DNA from: Gemmatimonadota bacterium
Lineage (GTDB): Bacteria; Gemmatimonadota; Gemmatimonadetes; Gemmatimonadales; Gemmatimonadaceae
Reading direction: 5' to 3'
Assembly (NCBI GenBank): GCA_016794735.1
Contig: JAEUJK010000351.1
Location: 1-6,910 of the forward strand
DNA length: 6,910 nt
Part shown: positions 1-6,910 of the stretch, in pieces
Position numbering within the stretch: position 1 is the first letter of the stretch
How the letters are laid out: every line of letters begins with the position of its first letter
Translations under genes and position numbers: made by a program
Notes under the pieces: model-generated
What the model saw: only the letters and a program-made list of their open reading frames with translations
Databases searched by the model: none
Told to the model about the DNA's origin: nothing

Positions 1-116
1 TCCGAGACGCGCTGGATGACGGCCGTGATCCCGTACCCGTGCAGCGGGCCGCGCCGGGCCAATGTCTTGAGCACGAGCAGGTCGAGCGTCCCCTGCAGGA
101 TGTCGTTGCGCGCCAT
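1..116 (-). CDS. PadR-family transcriptional regulator (5' part, cut by window edge)
   Basis: Only the first 38 codons lie in the window. The reading begins MARNDILQGTLDLLVLKTLA and continues with RRGPLHGYGI. The pattern of an N-terminal 'LQGTLDLLVLKTL' helix followed by 'GPLHGYGI' is the hallmark of the winged-helix DNA-binding domain of short PadR-like repressors. Members of this family are usually about 110 residues, dimerise through a C-terminal helix and repress their own gene or a neighbouring efflux or membrane-protein gene. The ATG at 116-114 is supported by an AGGAG ribosome-binding site (plus-strand 124-128) spaced 7 nt from it. The gene is divergent from the aspartase gene; its own downstream partner lies outside the window. 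The ligand and targets cannot be inferred from this fragment. Family assignment is by recognition of the N-terminal signature and is fairly secure. Confidence 0.88.
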   Translation of the reverse strand, partial: MARNDILQGTLDLLVLKTLARRGPLHGYGITAVIQRVS

Positions 117-148
117 ACCTAGACTCCTATGCCTGTTGGTCTAGGTAT
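115..148. promoter_or_regulatory. Inverted repeat, candidate PadR operator
   Basis: ATACCTAGA (115-123) and TCTAGGTAT (140-148) form a perfect 9-bp inverted repeat with a 16-bp spacer. One arm overlaps the -10 hexamer of the padR-type promoter, and the other includes the first two bases of its start codon. The expected transcription start lies inside the spacer, so only one arm is transcribed. A DNA operator is therefore more likely than an RNA hairpin. PadR proteins commonly repress their own promoter by binding a dyad there, so autoregulation is the simplest inference. The half-site spacing (25 bp centre to centre) is wider than the classical ATGT-N8-ACAT site. Confidence 0.6.
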
Positions 149-173
149 AAGGCGACCCGGGGGCACCTGTCAA
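144..173 (-). promoter_or_regulatory. Sigma70-like promoter of the padR-type gene
   Basis: Read on the minus strand, a perfect -35 hexamer TTGACA (173-168) is followed by an 18-bp spacer and the -10-like hexamer TATACC (149-144). This predicts a transcription start near 137 and a leader of about 20 nt that carries the AGGAG ribosome-binding site. It is the clearest housekeeping-type promoter in the window. The spacer could also be read as 17 bp with TTATAC as the -10. Both readings are from sequence inspection only. Confidence 0.7.
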
Positions 174-375
174 ATCCACGCGTGTCGTCCGTGGCGCGGC
201 GCACGGGGGCCCGGCCAGCGCGCGGAGCGAGGCCCGCACCGGCGGCGGCGCCCGGGCCAGCTGCCCATCCCCGCACGGCCCGCACCGCACGGCCGGGACG
301 ATCGTATCGCGACCCGGGACCCTGTCGTCCTAGATCGACGTAGTAGACTTCTCCCTTCACCCCTCCCGGTCCGCC
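174..375. other. Divergent intergenic spacer between the padR-type gene and the aspartase gene
   Basis: This spacer is very GC-rich, and no gene is supported in it. An in-frame TAG at 331-333 followed by no other start codon makes the GTG at 376 the earliest start for the aspartase. The last 28 bases (348-375) are pyrimidine-rich and contain no Shine-Dalgarno sequence. A weak promoter-like pair, CTGTCG (322-327) and TAGACT (344-349) with a 16-bp spacer, is the only candidate seen for the aspartase gene; its match to consensus is poor. Several short GC-only inverted repeats are present but are expected by chance at this composition. Confidence 0.5.
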
Positions 376-2237
<1,862 letters not shown>

Positions 2238-2241
<4 letters not shown>

Positions 2242-2624
2242 GTGGCCCCAAGCTGGACGGCGCAGGAATCGCCAAGATGGCGACCCTGGATGAGGCGCAG
2301 CTTCAGCTGACGCGCATCCACGCCATTGTCGAGCGAATGGCCATCGAGGTACGGGCGCAAAAGCCCACGGCGCAGATGCGCCAGCAGATCCAGCGGGCCG
2401 CGACCCCCCTGGTGGGGCTGCTCAAGGGGCAGTTCGGGATGATTTCGGACCTCGTGGCCGCCCTCATCCTCGTGTTGTCGCGCGGGGGCAGTGACCAGAC
2501 GCGCCTGCGGTCGCTGCGCGAGTTCGTGGGCCAGATCCGGACTGCACTGGAAATCGCGGTCAACAAGACGAAAGAGCAGCACACCTCGGGCGGGGACGCG
2601 GAGAAGGCACCGAAAGCGGAGTGA
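2238..2624 (+). CDS. Uncharacterised small helical protein, translationally coupled to aspartase
   Basis: This is a 128-residue protein I do not recognise. Its ATG overlaps the aspartase TGA (ATGA at 2238-2241), so the two are very likely co-transcribed and translationally coupled. The sequence looks all-helical: an amphipathic N-terminal half (residues 17-55, with QLQLTRIHAIVERMAIEV), a hydrophobic segment GMISDLVAALILVL (67-80) that is marginal for a membrane helix, a second amphipathic helix (88-112), and a charged, probably disordered tail rich in K, E and G. There are no Cys residues, no signal peptide and no catalytic motif. Codon use matches its neighbours. A second Met at position 14 has an AGGA upstream and is an alternative start. 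The coupling suggests a role linked to the aspartase, for example as a binding partner, but this is inference. Confidence 0.75.
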
Positions 2625-2662
2625 GACTTTCGCCCGCGCATCGGGAGCGACGCCTGCCATGC

Positions 2663-2690
2663 GCCGTCTGCCGTCTGCCGACTGCCCGTT
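2663..2690. repeat. Imperfect tandem heptamer tract
   Basis: Four consecutive 7-mers are seen: GCCGTCT, GCCGTCT, GCCGACT and GCCCGTT. The first two are identical, the third differs by one base, and the fourth is degenerate. The tract is entirely non-coding. A second period-7 tract lies at 4111-4138, in front of ctaD. Confidence 0.7.
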
Positions 2691-2710
2691 AGTTGCACCT
2701 AAGTCCTTGC

Positions 2711-2798
2711 GTCGCAACGGGTCCGGAACTCCCTGACTGCTTGCCGCGATCGTGCCCGACCGGTAGCTTCCGGCGGCTTTTGGCCTGCCCGTTGCGAC
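2711..2798. repeat. 11-bp inverted repeat in the ctaC leader
   Basis: GTCGCAACGGG (2711-2721) is exactly complementary in reverse to CCCGTTGCGAC (2788-2798), across a 66-nt loop. The loop itself contains smaller complementary pairs: GCCGC with GCGGC, and CCGG with CCGG around TAGCTT. Together these could fold into a branched RNA element just before the ctaC start. An operator pair or chance are the alternatives. Confidence 0.55.
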
Positions 2799-2839
2799 CC
2801 CCGCGCGGCGCATTCGAAACCACCCCTCTGGACAGAGTG

Positions 2840-4102
2840 ATGACACGGAATTTTCGCCCGCGTCAGCTCGTGCGCGCCGCGTTGCCGGCGCTCCTGTTGC
2901 TCGCAATCGCAGCCTGCGGCGGCAACTATCCCAACTCCACCTTCCTTCCGAACACCGAATTCAATCGCGACCTCACCGCGACCTGGAACACGATGATGTT
3001 CTGGGGCACGATCGTGTTCGTGGTTGTCGAGGTGATCCTGATCGTTGCCATCGTGCGGTATCGGCGACGACCCGGAACCCCCGAGCCGAAGCACGTACAC
3101 GGGAACACGTTGATGGAAATCACGTGGACGGTGCTCCCGCTCGTGGTCCTCGGCATCATCGCGGTGCCCACCGTCCGCTACATCTGGAAGTACCAGGCAC
3201 CGGCGCCCGCTGACGCGCTGAAGGTCCAGGTGATCGGCCACCAGTGGTGGTGGGAGTTCAAGTATCCGCAGTACAACGTCTCGACGGCGAACGAGGTCTA
3301 CCTGCAGGCCGGACGCGCCGTGGAGTTCGAACTCCGCACCGTGGACGTGATCCACTCGTTCTGGATCCCGGCGCTCGGCGGCAAGCGCGACCTGATCAAC
3401 AACAAGACCAACATCCTCTGGTTCACGCCGGACTCGACGGGCGAGCAGTCGTTCATCGGGAGCTGCAACGAGTACTGCGGCGATTCGCATGCCAACATGC
3501 GCTTCCGGGCCTACACCGTGAATGCGGCGAACTTCGAGAGCTGGGCGCGGCACCAGGCGGCGAACGCCGTCTTCCCGCCGCCCCCGCCCGCCGCGACGGA
3601 GGCCGCGACCGCGGTGCCTGCGGCGAACACCGGGGCGACCCAGCCCGCGCCCGCCCCCGCGGCGGCGCCGAGCACCGGGTTCGAGTTCCCGCGTGAGCAG
3701 ATGGGCGCGCACACGCTCCCGTCGACGCCGATCCCGGCGTCCCTCAAGTTCAACGAGGCGTTGCTCGCCAATGGCGACGCGACGCGCGGGTTCGAGACCT
3801 ACTCGCGGTCGCTCTGCATCGGCTGTCACACGATCCGGGGCAACCCGGCCTCGCGCAGCCCGATCGGCCCGGACCTGACGCACCTCGCGTCGCGCCACAC
3901 GATCGCGGCCGGGTTGTTCCCCAACGATGCCAAGCACCTCGCCTACTGGATCAAGAACGCCGTGGCCATGAAGCCGGGCGCGAAGATGCAAGTGGTCGGC
4001 AAGGGCGAGATCGACGCCGTCACGAAGAAGCCGGTTGCGGCCGGCGGACTCACCGACGAGCAGATCGCCGATATCGTCGCCTACCTCCGCACCCTGAAGT
4101 AG
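2840..4102 (+). CDS. ctaC: Cytochrome c oxidase subunit II with fused cytochrome c domain (caa3-type)
   Basis: This 420-residue protein has a lipoprotein signal peptide with lipobox LAIAAC (Cys26), so a membrane-anchored mature N-terminus is expected. Two membrane helices follow (about 52-73 and 92-114), then the periplasmic CuA cupredoxin domain beginning with HQWWWEFKYP (134-143). All CuA ligands are present: His172 in IHSFW, Cys209, Glu211 and Cys213 in SCNEYCG, then His217 and Met220. A Pro/Ala-rich linker (246-279) leads to a cytochrome c domain (about 310-420) with haem-binding CIGCH (326-330) and a likely axial Met383. The subunit accepts electrons, moves them from haem c to CuA and on to subunit I. 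The ATG at 2840 was chosen because the signal peptide begins there; a GTG directly before it is possible, and the longer TTG reading from 2693 is non-coding. It is the first gene of the oxidase operon. Confidence 0.96.
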   Translation: MTRNFRPRQLVRAALPALLLLAIAACGGNYPNSTFLPNTEFNRDLTATWNTMMFWGTIVFVVVEVILIVAIVRYRRRPGTPEPKHVHGNTLMEITWTVLPLVVLGIIAVPTVRYIWKYQAPAPADALKVQVIGHQWWWEFKYPQYNVSTANEVYLQAGRAVEFELRTVDVIHSFWIPALGGKRDLINNKTNILWFTPDSTGEQSFIGSCNEYCGDSHANMRFRAYTVNAANFESWARHQAANAVFPPPPPAATEAATAVPAANTGATQPAPAPAAAPSTGFEFPREQMGAHTLPSTPIPASLKFNEALLANGDATRGFETYSRSLCIGCHTIRGNPASRSPIGPDLTHLASRHTIAAGLFPNDAKHLAYWIKNAVAMKPGAKMQVVGKGEIDAVTKKPVAAGGLTDEQIADIVAYLRTLK

Positions 4103-4110
4103 CCACCCCA

Positions 4111-4138
4111 CGACTTTCGACCTCCGACTTCCGAATCC
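4111..4138. repeat. Tandem heptamer tract abutting the ctaD start codon
   Basis: Four consecutive 7-mers, CGACTTT, CGACCTC, CGACTTC and CGAATCC, run directly into the ATG at 4139. The tract occupies most of the 36-nt gap between ctaC and ctaD and leaves no Shine-Dalgarno sequence for that ATG. Confidence 0.7.
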
Positions 4139-6058
4139 ATGGCTACCGTCGCAGCATCCCCCACCTACGCGTCGCACGCGACTGGCGAGAAGGAAGGGAT
4201 CATGGCGTGGTTGACGACGACCGATCACAAGAAGATCGGGACGCTCTACCTCCACACCTCACTCTTCTTCTTCATCTTCGGCGGCCTCGAGGCCGTCCTG
4301 ATGCGCTGGCAGCTGATGAAGCCGAACATGACCGTCGTCACGGCGGATCAGTTCAACCAGCTCTTCACGATGCACGGCACCACGATGGTCTTCCTGGCCA
4401 TCATGCCGCTCTCCGCCGCGTTCTTCAATTACCTCATCCCCCTGCAGCTCGGCGCACGCGACGTCGCCTTCCCGCGACTCAACGCGTTCAGCTACTGGGT
4501 GTACCTGTTCGGTGGCTTGTTCATCACGATCCCGATCTTCGGGTGGATGGCACCGAACGGCGGCTGGTTCGCCTACGCCCCGCTCTCGGGACGCACGTAC
4601 TCGCCGGGCATCAACATGGATTTCTGGGTGCTGGGCATCCAGATCCTCGGCGTCTCGTCGCTCGCCGCGGCGTTCAACTTCGCCACCACCGTGATCAACC
4701 TGCGCGCGCCCGGGATGAACCTGATGCGCATGCCGATGTTCACGTGGATGTCGTTCGTGACGCAGTTCCTGATCATCCTCGCGTTCCCGGTCATCACGAT
4801 CGCGCTCGTCTTCCTGCAGTTCGACCGGTTCTTCGGCACGAACTTCTACCAGGTCTCGGCCGGCGCCGACCCGCTGCTCTGGCAGCACCTGTTCTGGGTC
4901 TTCGGTCACCCCGAGGTGTACATCCTCATCCTGCCGGCCTTCGGCCTCGTGAGTGAGGTCCTCCCGACCAACTCCAAGAAGCCGCTGTTCGGGTACCCGG
5001 TGATGGCGTACTCGGGCATCCTGATCGGCTTCCTCGGCTTCGGCGTGTGGGCCCACCACATGTTCGCCGTGGGCATGGGCCCGATCGGCGACACGGTGTT
5101 CTCGCTGACGACGATGCTCATCGCGATCCCGACCGGCGTGAAGATCTTCAACTGGATCTTCACCATGTGGGGCGGCTCGATCCGCTTCACGGCGGCGATG
5201 AAGTTCGCGATCGGCCTGATCGCCCTCTTCACCATCGGCGGCATCTCGGGCATCTCGCACTCGTCGCCCCCGTCGGACCTGCAGCAGACCGACACGTACT
5301 ACATCGTCGCGCACTTCCACTACGTGCTCTTCGGTGGCGCGATCATGGGCATCTTCTCCGGGATCTACCACTACTTCCCGAAGATGTACGGCCGCTACAT
5401 GAACGAGACCCTCGGCACCTGGCACTTCTGGCTGAACTTCATCGCGATGAACCTCACGTTCTTCCCGATGCACTTCAGCGGGATGCTCGGCATGCCGCGC
5501 CGCATCTACACGTACGATGCGAACCAGGGCTGGGACACGTTCAACATGATCTCGACCGCCGGCGCGTTCCTGCTGATGCCGGCGACCCTGATCTTCATCT
5601 ACAACTTCTTCTCGTCGAAGAAGGGGGGCGAGCCCGCCCCGCCGAACGCCTGGGACGCCGCCACGCTCGAGTGGTCGATCCCGTCCCCGCCGCCGGAATA
5701 CAACTTCGCGAAGATCCCGGTGGTGCACTCGCGGTACCCGCTGTGGGACCTCACGCACCCGGAGCGCACGAAGGACGTGCCGCACACGGACGCGGGCATG
5801 GTGCACACCGGCGAGCACGACGTCGTCGACATGCACATCGAGACCGAGACCTTCACCGCGAAGCAGCTCGGGATCCCGATGCCGTCGGCGACCATCAAGC
5901 CGTTCTGGACCGCGCTGGGCATGGTCATCATGTTCACCGGCCTCCTCATGATGCCGCACAACAAGACCGCCGGGTACGCCGGCATCGGCGTGGGTGCGGC
6001 GATGCTCGTTGGCTTCCTCTACGCGTGGCTCACCACGCCGCTCGAGGAGCACCACTAG
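4139..6058 (+). CDS. ctaD: Cytochrome c oxidase subunit I (A1-type haem-copper oxidase)
   Basis: This is the catalytic core subunit, 639 residues with about 14 membrane helices. Ligands visible are His79 (TMHGTTM) and His394 for haem a, His392 for haem a3, and His257, His306 and His307 for CuB. His257 and Tyr261 sit in GHPEVY, the cross-linked His-Tyr pair. Proton-path residues are also present: Asp108 and Asn115 at the D-channel mouth, Glu259 at its end, and Lys335 (GVKIFNW) in the K-channel. These define an A1-type proton-pumping oxidase that reduces O2 to water. After the twelve core helices, a soluble segment containing TLEWSIPSPPPEYNF leads to two extra C-terminal helices (about 588-606 and 612-632), as in caa3 oxidases of Bacillus. 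The start at 4139 is favoured because related subunits extend several residues before LTTTDHKKI. An in-frame ATG at 4202 has a much better ribosome-binding site and is a real alternative. Confidence 0.97.
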   Translation: MATVAASPTYASHATGEKEGIMAWLTTTDHKKIGTLYLHTSLFFFIFGGLEAVLMRWQLMKPNMTVVTADQFNQLFTMHGTTMVFLAIMPLSAAFFNYLIPLQLGARDVAFPRLNAFSYWVYLFGGLFITIPIFGWMAPNGGWFAYAPLSGRTYSPGINMDFWVLGIQILGVSSLAAAFNFATTVINLRAPGMNLMRMPMFTWMSFVTQFLIILAFPVITIALVFLQFDRFFGTNFYQVSAGADPLLWQHLFWVFGHPEVYILILPAFGLVSEVLPTNSKKPLFGYPVMAYSGILIGFLGFGVWAHHMFAVGMGPIGDTVFSLTTMLIAIPTGVKIFNWIFTMWGGSIRFTAAMKFAIGLIALFTIGGISGISHSSPPSDLQQTDTYYIVAHFHYVLFGGAIMGIFSGIYHYFPKMYGRYMNETLGTWHFWLNFIAMNLTFFPMHFSGMLGMPRRIYTYDANQGWDTFNMISTAGAFLLMPATLIFIYNFFSSKKGGEPAPPNAWDAATLEWSIPSPPPEYNFAKIPVVHSRYPLWDLTHPERTKDVPHTDAGMVHTGEHDVVDMHIETETFTAKQLGIPMPSATIKPFWTALGMVIMFTGLLMMPHNKTAGYAGIGVGAAMLVGFLYAWLTTPLEEHH

Positions 6059-6090
6059 CATGCGCGCCGCCGATTCCGCCGGCCGTCCGA

Positions 6091-6113
6091 TTCCCTCCTC
6101 CGTCCTCTCCCTC
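6091..6113 (+). other. Pyrimidine tract between ctaD and ctaE
   Basis: Twenty-two of 23 bases are C or T (the exception is G6102), including the near-identical 7-mers TCCCTCC and TCCGTCC. If ctaE starts at the GTG at 6129, this tract is intergenic and resembles the pyrimidine-rich tracts before ctaD and the aspartase. If ctaE starts at the ATG at 6060, it would encode Ser/Pro/Leu-rich residues. Confidence 0.45.
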
Positions 6114-6128
6114 GGAGCCCAACCACTC

Positions 6129-6827
6129 GTGTCCGCCAACGCCCATGCGGCCCCCGCCCACGGGGGCCACGAGGAGCACCACCACTACACGACCACCGGC
6201 CTCGACAGCCGGAAGATCGCCATCTGGGCGTTCATCGGGTCGGAGTGCATGCTCTTCGCGTCGCTGATCTCCACGTACCTGATCTACAAGGGCAGGTCCA
6301 TCGTCGGGCCGTTCCCGCACACCGCGTGGACGAACCCGCAGACCGGCCAGGTGATGAAGCCGATCCTGAACATCCCGGTCACCTCGGCCTCGACCTTCGT
6401 CCTCCTCATGTCGTCGCTGGCGATGGTGCTCGCCCTCGCCGCAGTGGAGAACAAGGACAAGCCGCTCCCGGCCGGCGCCGGGCTCGGTGACCGCATGCTC
6501 GCCTCGTCGAAGCTGTGGCTGTGGGCCACCTGCCTCCTCGGCGCGGGCTTCCTTGCCTTCCAGGCCTACGAGTTCACGTCGTTCGTGCACGAAGGGCTGA
6601 CCATCAAGACCAACCTCTTCGGCTCGACCTTCTTCACGCTCACGGGCTTCCACGGCGCCCACGTGACGGCCGGGGTCATCTGGCTCGGCACGTTGCTCGC
6701 CATCGATTACAAGCGCGGCCTCGGACCCAAGGACGCGCTGAACGTTGACATCGCCGCCCTGTACTGGCACTTCGTCGACGTCGTCTGGATCGCGATCTTC
6801 ACCCTCCTTTACCTCATTCCGGATTGA
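6129..6827 (+). CDS. ctaE: Cytochrome c oxidase subunit III
   Basis: From the GTG at 6129 this is a 232-residue membrane protein. A His-rich cytoplasm-side head (AHGGHEEHHHY) is followed by five helices (about 30-53, 81-106, 129-148, 165-194 and 210-229). Family marks are GSECMLF with the conserved Glu39, TGFHGAHVTAGV (173-184), and the C-terminal YWHFVDVVWIAIF (212-224). Subunit III stabilises the core and the proton-uptake side of the oxidase. Lacking the first two of seven canonical helices is normal when subunit I carries two extra ones, as here. The start is uncertain. An ATG at 6060, one base after the ctaD stop, would add 23 residues, but that stretch has weaker third-position GC (about 74%) and holds the pyrimidine tract. 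The GTG follows a GGAG at 6114-6117, spaced 11 nt. Confidence 0.93.
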   Translation: MSANAHAAPAHGGHEEHHHYTTTGLDSRKIAIWAFIGSECMLFASLISTYLIYKGRSIVGPFPHTAWTNPQTGQVMKPILNIPVTSASTFVLLMSSLAMVLALAAVENKDKPLPAGAGLGDRMLASSKLWLWATCLLGAGFLAFQAYEFTSFVHEGLTIKTNLFGSTFFTLTGFHGAHVTAGVIWLGTLLAIDYKRGLGPKDALNVDIAALYWHFVDVVWIAIFTLLYLIPD

Positions 6828-6835
6828 GGCCCGAC

Positions 6836-6910
6836 ATGGCGCACGATTCCCACGCCGAGCACTACCACCCAAGCTGGAAGGAGTACAAGTGGGTTGCCCT
6901 GATCCTCACG
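6836..6910 (+). CDS. ctaF: Cytochrome c oxidase subunit IV, prokaryotic type (5' part, cut by window edge)
   Basis: Twenty-five codons are visible, beginning MAHDSHAEHYHPSWKEYKWV and continuing ALILT into what looks like the first membrane helix. A short His-rich head, then 'W-K-E-Y' and a hydrophobic run, placed directly after subunit III, is typical of the small bacterial subunit IV (about 90-110 residues, three helices). This subunit stabilises the complex and has no redox centre. The ATG is preceded by GAGG (6826-6829) spaced 6 nt, which overlaps the ctaE stop codon, so the two genes are probably translationally linked. The assignment rests on position and N-terminal resemblance. Confidence 0.78.
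   Translation, partial: MAHDSHAEHYHPSWKEYKWVALILT

Larger units (their letters stand above)
2625..2839. other. Non-coding leader upstream of the oxidase operon
   Basis: This is a 215-bp gap between the aspartase unit and ctaC. An open frame extends upstream of ctaC through it, but the lipoprotein signal sequence fixes the true start near 2840. The gap holds a heptamer tract (2663-2690) and an 11-bp inverted repeat (2711-2721 with 2788-2798). A weak promoter-like pair, TTGCCG (2741-2746) and TAGCTT (2764-2769) with 17-bp spacing, falls inside the loop of that repeat. It is the best candidate seen for the oxidase operon but matches consensus poorly. No intrinsic terminator for the upstream unit is evident. 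Confidence 0.5.

Noticed and set aside
205..290. Short GC-only inverted and direct repeats in the padR-aspartase spacer
   Set aside because: Stems such as GGCCCGG with CCGGGCC are expected by chance at this base composition, and nothing ties them to a function.
2761..2782. Possible intrinsic terminator (CCGG, TAGCTT, CCGG, then GGCGGCTTTT)
   Set aside because: The stem is only 4 bp and the T-run 4 bases, too weak for a confident terminator and well past the end of the upstream gene.
2693..2839. Upstream extension of ctaC from a TTG codon
   Set aside because: The lipoprotein signal peptide begins at the ATG at 2840. The 49 extra residues would block it and include non-coding repeat structure.
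3575..3676. Low-complexity GC-rich stretch that might be an insertion or repeat
   Set aside because: It encodes the in-frame Pro/Ala-rich linker between the CuA and cytochrome c domains of CtaC, a normal flexible tether.
2699..4255. Long open frame on the minus strand opposite ctaC
   Set aside because: The composition is low in complexity and Arg/Gly/Val-rich, typical of antisense frames in GC-rich DNA. The sense strand has all CuA and haem c ligands.
4259..6139. Long open frame on the minus strand opposite ctaD (about 626 codons)
   Set aside because: It is the antisense shadow of a high-GC gene: the translation is dominated by Arg, Glu, Asp and His without any motif, while the plus strand encodes an unmistakable oxidase subunit.

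Overview
This is a GC-rich bacterial window with dense, mostly rightward coding. It holds the 5' end of a leftward PadR-type repressor gene, an unusual aspartase gene with a small partner gene, and most of an aa3/caa3-type cytochrome c oxidase operon that runs off the right edge. The organism looks like an aerobic, GC-rich soil-type bacterium. The combination of a short PadR regulator, a lipoprotein subunit II with a fused cytochrome c, and long His-rich tails fits Gemmatimonadota or a similar phylum. That placement is inference from general resemblance, not from a marker gene.

Layout. Positions 1-116 (minus) encode the first 38 residues of a PadR-family regulator. Its promoter (TTGACA, 18 bp, TATACC) is overlapped by a perfect 9-bp inverted repeat at 115-148, a good candidate for an autoregulatory operator. 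About 200 bp of GC-rich spacer follow. At 376-2241 is a 621-residue fusion of a cyclic-nucleotide-binding-like domain to a complete aspartate ammonia-lyase. Its stop codon overlaps (ATGA) the start of a 128-residue uncharacterised helical protein at 2238-2624.

A non-coding leader at 2625-2839 contains a tandem heptamer tract and an 11-bp inverted repeat. It precedes the oxidase genes: subunit II with a C-terminal cytochrome c domain (ctaC, 2840-4102), subunit I (ctaD, 4139-6058), subunit III (ctaE, about 6129-6827) and the first 25 residues of subunit IV (ctaF, from 6836).

How the genes work together. CtaC takes electrons on its own haem c, passes them through CuA to haem a and the haem a3/CuB centre in CtaD, and the complex reduces O2 and pumps protons. 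All haem, CuA and CuB ligands are visible, as are the K-channel Lys and the D-channel Asp and Glu, so the enzyme looks functional and A1-type. The aspartase converts aspartate to fumarate plus ammonia and may be controlled through its sensor domain. Nothing in the sequence links it mechanistically to the oxidase.

The most interesting points are the sensor-aspartase fusion with its altered phosphate-binding cassette and coupled partner gene, the PadR operator, and the period-7, pyrimidine-rich tracts in the oxidase operon junctions. I see no tRNA, rRNA, CRISPR array, insertion sequence or convincing intrinsic terminator.
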